In this document: positions 30,398-39,148 of the stretch, piece by piece
How the letters are laid out: each line of letters begins with the position of its first letter
How positions within the stretch are numbered: the stretch's first letter is position 1
NCBI GenBank assembly: GCA_022340745.1
Contig: JAJDNL010000066.1
Location: 1 to 42,979 of the forward strand
From: Deltaproteobacteria bacterium
GTDB lineage: Bacteria > Desulfobacterota > Syntrophobacteria > BM002
Length of the DNA stretch: 42,979 bases
Reading direction: 5' to 3'
The notes under the pieces: generated by a model
What the model was told of the DNA's origin: nothing
Database searches by the model: none
The model's input: only the letters and a program-made list of their open reading frames with translations
Translations under genes and position numbers: made by a program

Positions 30398-32026
30398 ATG
30401 TTTTGTTATCAGTGTGAGCAAACGGCTAAAGGTGAAGGGTGCACCAAGATAGGGGTTTGTGGCAAGGAACCCGAAGTCGCTGCCCTTCAGGATCTCTTGG
30501 TATACGGTCTTATCGGCTTGTCCCAGTATGCAGTGGAGGGGCGGAAGGTAGGCGTTAACGACAGGGATATCAATGTCTTCACGGTTCAGGCCGCATTTTC
30601 CACCTTGACCAATGTTGATTTCGACCCGGATCGGTTCGTGGCCCTGATCAATGAGGCCGCAGAAAAACGGGAGCAGCTCAAGGATAAAGTCAAGGCGGCC
30701 GGCGGCAAGGTGGATTTCCCTGAGGGGTCAGCATCTTTTACACCTGCCTCCACCTTAGATGACCTCATTCAGCAGGGTGAGGCTGTGGGCATTCATTCCT
30801 ATCCCAGCGCCAATCCAGATATCCTTTCCCTCAAACACATTTTGTTGTTCGGCCTCAAAGGTGTCTGCGCTTATGCGGACCACGCCCAGATTCTCGGGCA
30901 GGAAGATGACGCAGTTTATGCTTTCATCCACGAAGGTTTGGCCGCCATCCCGAGGGAGGACCTGGGTCTTGAAGAATGGATCGGCCTGGTCCTAAAGTGT
31001 GGTGAGGTCAACCTGAGGACCATGGAATTGCTGGATGCCGGAAACACCGGTACCTACGGCCATCCGGTGCCCACCAAGGTTCCCCTGGGTGCGAAGAAAG
31101 GCAAGGCCATCCTGGTTTCGGGTCACGACCTGAAGGACCTTGAAGAGCTTCTCAAGCAAACCGAGGGCAAGGGTATTAATGTCTACAGTCACGGCGAGAT
31201 GCTGCCCACCCACGGCTACCCCGAGTTAAAGAAATATGACCATTTTTACGGTCATTACGGCACGGCCTGGCAGAATCAGGCTAGGGAATTTTCCCAATTT
31301 CCCGGTGCCATCTTGATGACCACCAATTGCATCCAGAGACCAAAAGACCTCTACAAGAGCAACCTCTTTACCTGCGGCCTGGTGGGTTGGCCTGGAATAG
31401 CCCACATATCCGACCGCAATTTTCAGCCGGTCATCGATCGAGCTCTTGCTCTACCGGGGTTTCAAGAGGATCAAAACGGCAAGGAAGTAATGGTGGGTTT
31501 CGGCAGAAATACCGTTCTCGGTGTAGCCGATAAGGTCATCGAGGCGGTAAAGGGCAAAGCCATCCGCCATTTCTTCGTGGTGGCAGGCTGTGATGGAGCC
31601 AAGCCCGGCCGAAACTATTACACCGAGTTTGTGGAAAAGGTTCCCGAAGACACTGTGGTTCTGACCTTTGCTTGCGGGAAGTTTCGCTTCTTCGACAAAG
31701 ACTTGGGCGACATCGGTGGAATCCCCAGACTGCTGGACATCGGCCAGTGCAACGATGCTCATTCGGCAATCCAGATAGCTGTAGCCCTGGCCAATGCTTT
31801 TGAAGTAGGGGTCAACGACCTGCCGCTGTCCATTATTTGCTCCTGGTATGAGCAGAAGGCTGTGGCCATTCTCCTGTCCTTGCTCCATCTTGGAATCAAG
31901 GACATTCGCCTTGGTCCTTCGCTGCCGGCATTTGTCTCCCCTAATGTCCTGGATGTCCTGGTGAAAAACTTTGACATCAAGCCCATTAGCACGCCGGATG
32001 AGGATTTGAAGGCGATTTTGGGATAA
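30398..32026 (+). CDS. hcp: Hybrid cluster protein (hydroxylamine reductase / NO reductase)
   Basis: 542 residues. The N-terminal cysteines C3, C6, C15 and C21 have the spacing CX2CX8CX5C of the anaerobe-type Hcp, binding a 4Fe-4S cluster. Hybrid-cluster ligands are recognisable: SGHDLKDLEELL and YSHGEMLPTHGYPEL (His, Glu), TTNCIQRP, AGCDGAKPGR (persulfide Cys), TFACGKFRF, DIGQCNDA and SWYEQKAV (Glu, Lys). It is associated with NO and hydroxylamine detoxification. GGAGGAG precedes the ATG. A GC hairpin follows the gene; a separate ferredoxin gene is next. No hcr-type reductase is adjacent, so the ferredoxin is its likely donor. Confidence 0.95.
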   Translation: MFCYQCEQTAKGEGCTKIGVCGKEPEVAALQDLLVYGLIGLSQYAVEGRKVGVNDRDINVFTVQAAFSTLTNVDFDPDRFVALINEAAEKREQLKDKVKAAGGKVDFPEGSASFTPASTLDDLIQQGEAVGIHSYPSANPDILSLKHILLFGLKGVCAYADHAQILGQEDDAVYAFIHEGLAAIPREDLGLEEWIGLVLKCGEVNLRTMELLDAGNTGTYGHPVPTKVPLGAKKGKAILVSGHDLKDLEELLKQTEGKGINVYSHGEMLPTHGYPELKKYDHFYGHYGTAWQNQAREFSQFPGAILMTTNCIQRPKDLYKSNLFTCGLVGWPGIAHISDRNFQPVIDRALALPGFQEDQNGKEVMVGFGRNTVLGVADKVIEAVKGKAIRHFFVVAGCDGAKPGRNYYTEFVEKVPEDTVVLTFACGKFRFFDKDLGDIGGIPRLLDIGQCNDAHSAIQIAVALANAFEVGVNDLPLSIICSWYEQKAVAILLSLLHLGIKDIRLGPSLPAFVSPNVLDVLVKNFDIKPISTPDEDLKAILG

Positions 32027-32039
32027 AGGGAGAATTCAG

Positions 32040-32063
32040 GGGCGGGGGTACGCCCCCGCCCTT
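32040..32063 (+). terminator. GC-rich hairpin after hcp, probable terminator
   Basis: GGGCGGGGG pairs with CCCCCGCCC around a TACG loop, followed by TTCATT. The stem is very stable; the T-run is short. Confidence 0.6.
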
Positions 32064-32072
32064 CATTCAAAT

Positions 32073-32178
32073 GATGTGTGATGTGAGATATGAGATAGAG
32101 GATACGAGTTGTTACCCAAATTCAGTGGATACGCCTGGTTTATCCCACATCTCACATCCCACATCTCATATCTCTTAA
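32073..32178. repeat. Opposed heptamer arrays, unit GATGTGA / CTCACAT
   Basis: Left array 32073-32107: GATGTGT, GATGTGA, GATATGA, GATAGAG, GATACGA. Right array 32144-32178: CCCACAT, CTCACAT, CCCACAT, CTCATAT, CTCTTAA. Spacer 36 bases. It separates hcp from the ferredoxin gene. Confidence 0.88.
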
Positions 32179-32202
32179 ACGAAGAGCCGAGGTTGATAGA
32201 AA

Positions 32203-32397
32203 ATGGCCCGACGAGTTGTTGTTGATCAGGATGAATGCATCGGTTGCGGAACCTGCGAAGGGATCTGTCCTGAAGTCTTCCAACTCAATGAAGAAACAGG
32301 CAAGTCGGAAGTGATCAAAGCGGAAGGAGGACCCGAGGATCTCATTGAAGAGGCCATTGATTCATGTCCGATGGAGGCTATCCGCTGGGATGAGTGA
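32203..32397 (+). CDS. Single-cluster [4Fe-4S] ferredoxin
   Basis: 64 residues. Cluster ligands C12, C15, C18 (CIGCGTC) and C55 (SCPMEAI); an extra Cys22 follows (GICPEVF), resembling the Desulfovibrio-type ferredoxin with an additional cysteine. Acidic, soluble, cytoplasmic. Located between hcp and narG, it is a plausible electron donor to Hcp and acceptor for CooS. The ribosome site (AGGTTGATAGAAA) is only moderate. Confidence 0.88.
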   Translation: MARRVVVDQDECIGCGTCEGICPEVFQLNEETGKSEVIKAEGGPEDLIEEAIDSCPMEAIRWDE

Positions 32398-32616
32398 GAC
32401 CTATAGGACCTCGGGAGGAATGAGAAAAGATAATTATGAAGATTCTCAAATTTTGCCCTGCAACCAGATGACAAGTAATTCCTAAGTATGCGCTCTCACT
32501 GCTCTCTGAAAGCGACTTTCCGGTTCGAACTGATCTATTTTCTTTAGACGTAGACAAATTTCTAACAAACTAGTTTCTCAAGACTTAATCCAAGGGATCG
32601 AACATGGAGGGAACCC

Positions 32617-35600
32617 ATGGCCAAGAAAAGCCTCCTGTCATCTCTCCGCCTTCTGCGACCTCGCGACGGGTGTGAAAAGGAAGCCATAGCCGGCGGTTGG
32701 GCCGAGATCCGCTGTGGCGAGCGGGAGTGGGAGGATTTCTACCGCAGAAGATGGCAATATGACAAAAAGGTCCGTTCCACCCACGGGGTCAACTGCACTG
32801 GATCCTGCTCCTGGGATGTGTACGTCAAGGACGGGATTATCGTCTGGGAAACCCAGAGAGGTGATTACCCCAGTTGCGGACCGGATTTGCCCGACCACGA
32901 GCCCCGTGGCTGCCCCAGGGGTGCCACTTTCTCCTGGTACACCTACAGCCCGGTTCGGCTGAAATATCCACTCGTACGCGCTGTTCTGTTAGAGATGTGG
33001 CGGGAGTCCCTTACGTCCCAGCCGGACCCTGTACTCGCTTGGCAGAGCGTTGTTGAGGACGAGGAGAAAAGGGTAAAATATCAACAAGCGCGGGGCAAAG
33101 GCGGGCTGGTGCGAGTTACCTGGGACGAGGCGGCCACGCTCATCGCCGCTTCAACCGTTCACACTATCAAGAAGTATGGACCTGAACGAGTTTTCGGTTT
33201 TACCCCCATCCCTGCCATGTCCATGGTCTGTTATTCGTCTGGCGCCCGGTTTCTCTCGCTTATCGGCGCTTCCCTTATTAGCTTCTACGACTGGTACTGT
33301 GATTTGCCGCCTGCCTCTCCTCAAATCTGGGGTGAACAAACTGATGTTCCAGAGAGCGCGGACTGGTATGAATCAAGCTACATGATCGTTTGGGGTAGCA
33401 ACCTGCCCATGACCCGTACCCCTGACGCCCACTTTTTTACCGAGGTACGGTACCGGGGAGCAAAGGTTACGGCGGTGGCTCCCGATTACGCTGAGTATGT
33501 GAAATTTGCCGACACCTGGCTGCCGGCAAAGGCGGGCACCGATTCCGCCCTTGCCATGGCCATGACCTTTGTGATTTTCAAAGAGTTCTATCTCGATCGA
33601 CAGTCAGAGTATTTCACCTCATATGCAAAGGCCTTCACTGATCTACCCTTTGCTGTGGTTCTCAAACCCCAAGAGGACCAACACGTTTCGGAACGGTTCT
33701 TGAGAGCTTCAGATCTCGGTGTTGACCAGAATAACTCTCAGTGGAAAACGCTCTACTACGATGTGAAAAGCAAGAGTTTCGTAGTCCCTAACGGCAGCAT
33801 TGGTTTTCGCTGGAATGAGGAGGGACGCTGGAATCTGCACCAGATGGATTCAGAGAGTGGCGAAGCGGTAGATCCTCTTTTAAGCTTTGCGGACGAAAAT
33901 GATGGTTGGGTTTCCCTCAGGTTTCCATTTTTTGATTTTCATGGTGCCGAGGTAAGAATCGGCAAAGTCCCGGTAAAGAAGATCACTGGGGACGGCGGGG
34001 AAATTCTGGTTACAACGGTCTTTGATCTTATGGCCGCCAATCTCGGTGTGGACAGAGGTCAGGGAGGCGAAGTTGCAGAAGACTATGACGATTTTAAGCC
34101 ATATACTCCCGCCTGGCAGGAATCGATAACCGGAGTAGCCAAAGATGATGTGATTCGGGTTGCCCGCGAATTTGCCGAAAATGCAGACAAAACTAAAGGG
34201 AAATCCATGATTTTTCTGGGTGCCGGCACCAATCACTGGTTTCACAATGACATGACCTATCGGGCTATCCTGAACCTCACCACTCTTTGTGGCTGTCAGG
34301 GAGTGAACGGCGGGGGTTGGGCCCACTATGTTGGTCAGGAAAAACTTCGCCCCCAAGCATCCTGGGCTGCCATTGCCTTCGGACTGGATTGGAGGAGACC
34401 TCCCCGGCAGCAAAATGGTACTTCCTTCTACTATTTCGCCACGGATCAGTATCGCTATGAGACCTTTGATGCTCAGCACATTGCCTCGCCGCTGGCCGAT
34501 GGTGGGACGGATAAGCACCTGGCTGACTATAACGTCATAGCCGCCAGACTTGGGTGGCTGCCTTCCTATCCCCAGTTCAATCGAAATCCGTTGGATCTCT
34601 GTAGGGAAGCGTTGGAGAGCGGAGCGAGCTCTGACGAAGAGATCGTCTCTTATGTGGTGGACAAACTGAAGAAGGGCGAAGTTTCGTTCGCTCTTGAGGA
34701 TCCGGACAGTCCAGAAAATTGGCCTCGACTTCTTTTTCTTTGGCGGGCAAACCTTCTGGGCGCCAGCGGCAAAGGCCATGAATATTTCCTCAAACATCTC
34801 TTGGGAACCAACAATGCGGTGCTCAACAAAGAGGGTGAGAAAAAGCCAGAGGAGATACAATGGAGAGACCCGGCTCCAGAAGGCAAGCTGGATCTTCTCG
34901 TTACTTTAGAACTCCGAATGTCCACCAGCGCCATGTACTCGGACGTGGCCCTGCCGGCAGCCTCCTGGTATGAGATGCACGATCTCAGTACCACGGATCT
35001 GCATTCCTTTATCCATCCTTTCAACCCTGCCATTGATCCTCCCTGGGAGACCAGGACCAATTGGGATCAGTTCAAGGCTATTGCTGAGAAGTTTTCGGAA
35101 CTCGCTGCAACCCATCTTGGGGAACAGAAGGATTTGGTGGCTACCCCCCTACTCCATGATTCATCCGGTGAAATTGCCCAACCGACCGTCAAGGATTGGA
35201 AGAAAGGGGAAGTGGAGCCCATACCGGGGAAGACCCTGCCGAATCTCTCTGTGGTCACCAGAGATTACCCTAATACCTACAAAATGATGACAGCCCTGGG
35301 GCCTTTGGTTGAAAAGGTAGGCATAGGCTCTAAGGGAATTATGTGGAAGTCAGATGAAGAATATGAGGCACTGAAAGAGAAGCTCGGAATGGTAGCAGGT
35401 TCCGGAATAACGCAGGGCATGCCGGAATTGAAAACTGGCAAGCAAGTGGCTGAGGCAATTCTGTTGCTGGCCCCAGAGACCAATGGACGTACTGCGGTGA
35501 AAGCATGGGGCGGCTTAGAAAAGAAGACAGGGCTCAGCCTTGCCCATCTGAGTAAGGATAGAGAGGGAGAGAAGATGAGCTTCGCGGATCTGGATGGACG

Positions 35601-36300
35601 ACCGCGCAAGATTATCACCAGCCCTATCTGGAGTGGTATCGAGTCTGAGGACCGAATGTACTCTCCCTTCGTCATTAACATAGAGGAGAAAGTTCCCTTC
35701 CGCACTCTCACGGGGCGGGCTCAATTCTACCAGGACCATGAGTGGATGCTGGCTTTTGGTGAGGGTCTGCCGGTGTTCCGGCCCCCTCTGGATATGCAAG
35801 CCCTGGGCTCTACAGAAATCACACGCGGGGCGGGCAAAGAGATTGTCCTGAACTACCTTACCCCGCACTCCAAGTGGTCTATCCACAGTACCTACTCTGA
35901 CACCCTCATCATGCTGACCCTGTTTCGGGGAGGTGAAGCGATCTGGATTAATGACGAGGATGCAGCTTCCATTGGGGTTGAAGATAATGAGTGGCTTGAA
36001 TGCTTCAATGTCAATGGGGTGGTGATGGCCAAGGCGGTGGTAAGTCATCGGATTCCCCGGGGGAAGGCCTTCATGTACCATGCCCAGGAGAGAATGATCA
36101 ACACTCCGGGCTCAAAGCTTTCTGGGATGCGAGGCGGGACCCACAACAGTGTGACCCGCATCTTGGTGAAACCCACCCAGATGATCGGTGGTTATGCTCA
36201 GCTGAGTTACGGTTTTAACTACTACGGACCCACAGGCGCCCAGAGAGATGAAGTGATAGTAGTCCGCAAGGCGGGAAAGGTGGACTGGTATGAAGATTAA
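32617..36300 (+). CDS. narG: Respiratory nitrate reductase alpha subunit
   Basis: 1227 residues, the full length of NarG. FS0 cluster ligands His56, Cys60, Cys64 and Cys99 are present in HGVNCTGSCSW and RGCPRGA. The molybdenum-ligand Asp229 is in FYDWYCDLPPASPQIWG, and NarG hallmarks WGSNLPMTRTPDAHFF and VAPDYAEYVKFAD follow. The absence of a Tat signal at the N-terminus indicates a cytoplasm-facing enzyme. It reduces nitrate to nitrite, taking electrons from NarH. AGGGAACC lies before the ATG. Overlaps narH by eleven bases. Homologous NxrA or perchlorate reductases are the alternatives; the neighbouring narJ, narI and narK favour Nar. Confidence 0.95.
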   Translation: MAKKSLLSSLRLLRPRDGCEKEAIAGGWAEIRCGEREWEDFYRRRWQYDKKVRSTHGVNCTGSCSWDVYVKDGIIVWETQRGDYPSCGPDLPDHEPRGCPRGATFSWYTYSPVRLKYPLVRAVLLEMWRESLTSQPDPVLAWQSVVEDEEKRVKYQQARGKGGLVRVTWDEAATLIAASTVHTIKKYGPERVFGFTPIPAMSMVCYSSGARFLSLIGASLISFYDWYCDLPPASPQIWGEQTDVPESADWYESSYMIVWGSNLPMTRTPDAHFFTEVRYRGAKVTAVAPDYAEYVKFADTWLPAKAGTDSALAMAMTFVIFKEFYLDRQSEYFTSYAKAFTDLPFAVVLKPQEDQHVSERFLRASDLGVDQNNSQWKTLYYDVKSKSFVVPNGSIGFRWNEEGRWNLHQMDSESGEAVDPLLSFADENDGWVSLRFPFFDFHGAEVRIGKVPVKKITGDGGEILVTTVFDLMAANLGVDRGQGGEVAEDYDDFKPYTPAWQESITGVAKDDVIRVAREFAENADKTKGKSMIFLGAGTNHWFHNDMTYRAILNLTTLCGCQGVNGGGWAHYVGQEKLRPQASWAAIAFGLDWRRPPRQQNGTSFYYFATDQYRYETFDAQHIASPLADGGTDKHLADYNVIAARLGWLPSYPQFNRNPLDLCREALESGASSDEEIVSYVVDKLKKGEVSFALEDPDSPENWPRLLFLWRANLLGASGKGHEYFLKHLLGTNNAVLNKEGEKKPEEIQWRDPAPEGKLDLLVTLELRMSTSAMYSDVALPAASWYEMHDLSTTDLHSFIHPFNPAIDPPWETRTNWDQFKAIAEKFSELAATHLGEQKDLVATPLLHDSSGEIAQPTVKDWKKGEVEPIPGKTLPNLSVVTRDYPNTYKMMTALGPLVEKVGIGSKGIMWKSDEEYEALKEKLGMVAGSGITQGMPELKTGKQVAEAILLLAPETNGRTAVKAWGGLEKKTGLSLAHLSKDREGEKMSFADLDGRPRKIITSPIWSGIESEDRMYSPFVINIEEKVPFRTLTGRAQFYQDHEWMLAFGEGLPVFRPPLDMQALGSTEITRGAGKEIVLNYLTPHSKWSIHSTYSDTLIMLTLFRGGEAIWINDEDAASIGVEDNEWLECFNVNGVVMAKAVVSHRIPRGKAFMYHAQERMINTPGSKLSGMRGGTHNSVTRILVKPTQMIGGYAQLSYGFNYYGPTGAQRDEVIVVRKAGKVDWYED

Positions 36301-37717
36301 AGCGCAGATTGCCATGGTTTTGAATCTGGACAAATGTCTCGGCTGCCATACCTGCAGCATTCCCTGCAAAAATGTCTGGACCAACAGGAGTGGCGCCGAA
36401 TACATCTGGTTCAACAATGTGGAGACCAAACCGGGGATTGGCTACCCGAAGAAGTGGGAGGATCAGGCTCTTCACAAAGGTGGCTGGGAGATGGGATCAA
36501 AGCTCCGGCTCCGTGCCGGCGGTCGGCCGGCTAAATTGCTGAACATATTTCATAACCCTGATCTGCCCGGTATCGACGAATACTACGAGCCCTGGACTTA
36601 TGACTATGACAAACTGGTCTCCAGTCCCCAGAAAAAGCATCAGCCGTCAACGAGACCGAAATCCTTGATCAGCGGTAAGCCCTTGCGCCTCAAATGGGGT
36701 CCCAACTGGGAAGACGATCTTGCCGGGGTCAGCTCAACCGGCTCTGGTGATGTGAATTTCAAGAGGTTGGAGCACCAAATCTATCTACAATTCAAAAAGG
36801 TTTTCATGTTCTATCTGCCGCGGCTCTGTGAACATTGCTTGAATCCAGCCTGTGTGGCCTCTTGTCCCTCAGGTGCTCTCTACAAACGGGAGGAGGATGG
36901 CATTGTCCTGGTGGATCAGGAAAGGTGCCGTGGTTGGCGTTATTGTGTCTCTGGTTGTCCGTACAAGAAGGTCTACTTCAACTGGCAAACGGGGAGATCA
37001 GAGAAGTGTTTGTTCTGCTACCCAAGAATAGAAGCAGGTTTGACCAACCTCTGCGCTGAGACCTGCGTGGGCAAGATCCGTTATGTGGGAGTCATTCTCT
37101 ACGATGCGGAAAAGATTGTGGCGGCAGCCTCCAGTAAGGAAGAGCCCGATCTCTACCCAGCGCAAACAGAACTGTTCCTTGATCCAAATGACCCGGAGGT
37201 GGTGGCTGAGGCAATTTCTCAGGGCGTGGAGCAAAGCTACATTGAAGCGGCCCAGCGTTCACCGGTCTACAAGCTTGCGAATGACTGGGGATTGGCCTTC
37301 CCACTCCATCCGGAGTTCAGGACGCTACCCATGGTCTGGTACGTTCCTCCCTTGAGCCCACTGGTGAAGTTTTTCGAGGACTCGGATGATGATCTCGATA
37401 ATCCCGAAGTGATGAGGATTCCATTGACCTATCTTGCCAATCTCCTGACCGCTGGGGATGAGGAGCCGGTTCGTCTTGCGCTTCGAAGGCTCATGGCGCT
37501 CCGCAGCTACATGCGCTCGAAACGGTTGGAGGGCGAGGCGGATAGTGGGGTCTTGGAGAAGGCAGGGATGACTGAGGAGATGGCAGAAGAGATGTATCGG
37601 TTACTGGCCATCGCCAAATATAAAGATCGGTTTGTGATTCCCACGGTTAAGAAGGAAAAGGAAGTAAATCTCTACTGTGAGCAAGGGGCTGCGGGATTCA
37701 ATCCGCATGGGGCATAG
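36290..37717 (+). CDS. narH: Respiratory nitrate reductase beta subunit
   Basis: 475 residues. Four cysteine clusters of the NarH family: C16, C19, C22, C26 (CLGCHTCSIPC), LCEHCLNPACVASCP near 182, CRGWRYCVSGCP near 210 (Trp in place of one Cys, the 3Fe-4S signature), and CLFCYPRI with CAETC near 238-258. It wires electrons from NarI haem to NarG. Starts inside the end of narG, so the two are translationally coupled. A REP-like hairpin separates it from narJ. Confidence 0.95.
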   Translation: MKIKAQIAMVLNLDKCLGCHTCSIPCKNVWTNRSGAEYIWFNNVETKPGIGYPKKWEDQALHKGGWEMGSKLRLRAGGRPAKLLNIFHNPDLPGIDEYYEPWTYDYDKLVSSPQKKHQPSTRPKSLISGKPLRLKWGPNWEDDLAGVSSTGSGDVNFKRLEHQIYLQFKKVFMFYLPRLCEHCLNPACVASCPSGALYKREEDGIVLVDQERCRGWRYCVSGCPYKKVYFNWQTGRSEKCLFCYPRIEAGLTNLCAETCVGKIRYVGVILYDAEKIVAAASSKEEPDLYPAQTELFLDPNDPEVVAEAISQGVEQSYIEAAQRSPVYKLANDWGLAFPLHPEFRTLPMVWYVPPLSPLVKFFEDSDDDLDNPEVMRIPLTYLANLLTAGDEEPVRLALRRLMALRSYMRSKRLEGEADSGVLEKAGMTEEMAEEMYRLLAIAKYKDRFVIPTVKKEKEVNLYCEQGAAGFNPHGA

Positions 37718-37728
37718 GTAATGTAGGC

Positions 37729-37760
37729 CGGATCGTTCCCGCGTCAGCGGGGTTGATCCG
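37729..37760. repeat. REP-like hairpin between narH and narJ
   Basis: CGGATCGTTCCCGC pairs imperfectly with GCGGGGTTGATCCG around GTCA. It is the only element between the two genes of the operon and may modulate downstream expression or mRNA stability. Confidence 0.5.
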
Positions 37761-37796
37761 ACAAAAGGAAGGAATTGAACGGAGCGTGTTGAACAA

Positions 37797-38327
37797 ATGA
37801 CAAATGAAAAACGTCATCTCTTGAAGGTGCTATCTATACTACTTCAATACCCGGATGATGAATGTATTCTATCACTCGAGGAGTTGAAGGAAGCGGTGGC
37901 ACAGATTTCTCAGACGGAGCAACGGGAGAGGTGTGTACATTTCTTAGACTGCCTCAGCAATAACTCGCTGATTCGTCTACAGGAGGAATACACCTCAACT
38001 TTTGACTTGAACCCAGCGACATCTCTTAACCTCACGTACCACAAATGGGGTGATTCCAGAGAACGAGGAAATGCTCTGGTGGACTTTCACCGGCTTTACC
38101 ATGTAGCCGGCTACGAAGGTTCAACTGGCGAACTGCCTGATTATTTGCCGCTCGTCCTCGAGTACCTTTCAGTAAGCCGGAATGGTGACCACTCTCCGGT
38201 TCTTGGACAGTATTGCGAGGAGGTGGAAACCGTTCACTCCAGGCTTGAAAATGCCGGCAGTCTTTATGCCGGCCTTTTGGCGATAGTCACAGATCTTTTC
38301 ACCGAAATGAAAACCATGGGAGTGTGA
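37797..38327 (+). CDS. narJ: Nitrate reductase assembly chaperone
   Basis: 176 residues, all helical, of the NarJ/TorD superfamily: LLKVLSILLQYPDDE at the start, LQEEYTSTFDLNPATSLNLTYHKWGDS (the substrate-binding segment typical of NarJ), then DYLPLVLEYLS. NarJ inserts the Mo-bisMGD cofactor into NarG and is not part of the final enzyme. It starts at an ATG with GAACGGAGCG upstream; narI begins five bases after its stop. Confidence 0.88.
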   Translation: MTNEKRHLLKVLSILLQYPDDECILSLEELKEAVAQISQTEQRERCVHFLDCLSNNSLIRLQEEYTSTFDLNPATSLNLTYHKWGDSRERGNALVDFHRLYHVAGYEGSTGELPDYLPLVLEYLSVSRNGDHSPVLGQYCEEVETVHSRLENAGSLYAGLLAIVTDLFTEMKTMGV

Positions 38328-38331
38328 GGAA

Positions 38332-39015
38332 ATGAATATCTTGAACACCCTGGCATTTCTGGTTTTTCCCTACCTGGCTCTTACCACTTTTGTGGTTGGC
38401 CTTCTGTATCGCTACCTGACGAATCCTTACAACTGGAACTCAAAGTCAAGTGAACTTCTTGATAAAGAAGGCTTGAAGATCGGTATTACGATATTTCATT
38501 GGGGGGTTATTTTGACTCTCCTGGGGCATGGCGGCGGGTTACTGATTCCTCAAAAGGTCTATGACTTCGTGGGCATCAACAGCCAGGTCCACACCAGACT
38601 TGCCCTGGTGGTGGGATTCATCGTAGGAGGTGCGGCTCTTTTAGGTCTTGTACTTCTTACCTGGCGGCGGATCACCAAAGACCGAGTGCTAGCCACCACA
38701 ACTTTGAACGATTTTGTCACCCTGGGTTTGCTGCTTTTTGTGATCACTGCCGGACTTGCCAATGTAGTCTATGGCTTTTTTGAACATTTCGATGTCCTGC
38801 ACTCAATTGCTCCGTGGATTCGCGGGATTGTAACCATGACTCCCGATCCGACTCTCATGGTTCAGGTGCCGTTGAGATATAAGGTCCACATTCTCAGCGC
38901 CTTTGCCTTGATCGGATTTTCTCCGTTCAGTCGACTGGTGCATATATGGAGTGCGCCGTTCACTTATCTTTTCCGCAGATGGATAGTATTTCGAAGGAGA
39001 GAAGCTATTTTCTAA
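38332..39015 (+). CDS. narI: Nitrate reductase gamma subunit (cytochrome b)
   Basis: 227 residues with five membrane helices. The four haem ligands are at His56 and His66 (FHWGVILTLLGHGGG) and at His186 and His204 (YKVHILSA, LVHIWSAPF), in almost the same places as in E. coli NarI. It oxidises quinol at the membrane and passes electrons to NarH. GAGGAA precedes the ATG. Last gene of the narGHJI unit; the heptamer array follows. Confidence 0.94.
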   Translation: MNILNTLAFLVFPYLALTTFVVGLLYRYLTNPYNWNSKSSELLDKEGLKIGITIFHWGVILTLLGHGGGLLIPQKVYDFVGINSQVHTRLALVVGFIVGGAALLGLVLLTWRRITKDRVLATTTLNDFVTLGLLLFVITAGLANVVYGFFEHFDVLHSIAPWIRGIVTMTPDPTLMVQVPLRYKVHILSAFALIGFSPFSRLVHIWSAPFTYLFRRWIVFRRREAIF

Positions 39016-39041
39016 AACAGGACTAAGGAAATAAAGCTGTA

Positions 39042-39123
39042 GGGTTTCAGTGTTCAGGTTTAAGCTTCTATGATTCTTTTTCCTGACACCTGACACCCGA
39101 AACCTGGTGTCTGCCAGCTGAAA
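39042..39123. repeat. Opposed heptamer arrays, unit AGGTTTC / CCTGACA
   Basis: Left array 39042-39062: GGGTTTC, AGTGTTC, AGGTTTA. Right array 39082-39123: CCTGACA, CCTGACA, CCCGAAA, CCTGGTG, TCTGCCA, GCTGAAA. The array lies between narI and narK, inside an apparent nitrate-respiration operon. Confidence 0.85.
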
Positions 39124-39148
39124 CCCTATCGGGAAGGAGGTGGTGGCT

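Noticed and set aside
32420-32485. 21-codon ORF after the ferredoxin gene with GGGAGGA before it
   Set aside because: The ribosome site is only about one or two bases from the ATG, the peptide is very short, and nothing supports it.
33880-34860. Minus-strand ORF of 326 residues inside narG
   Set aside because: Antisense shadow of narG, which is intact and conserved over the same bases.
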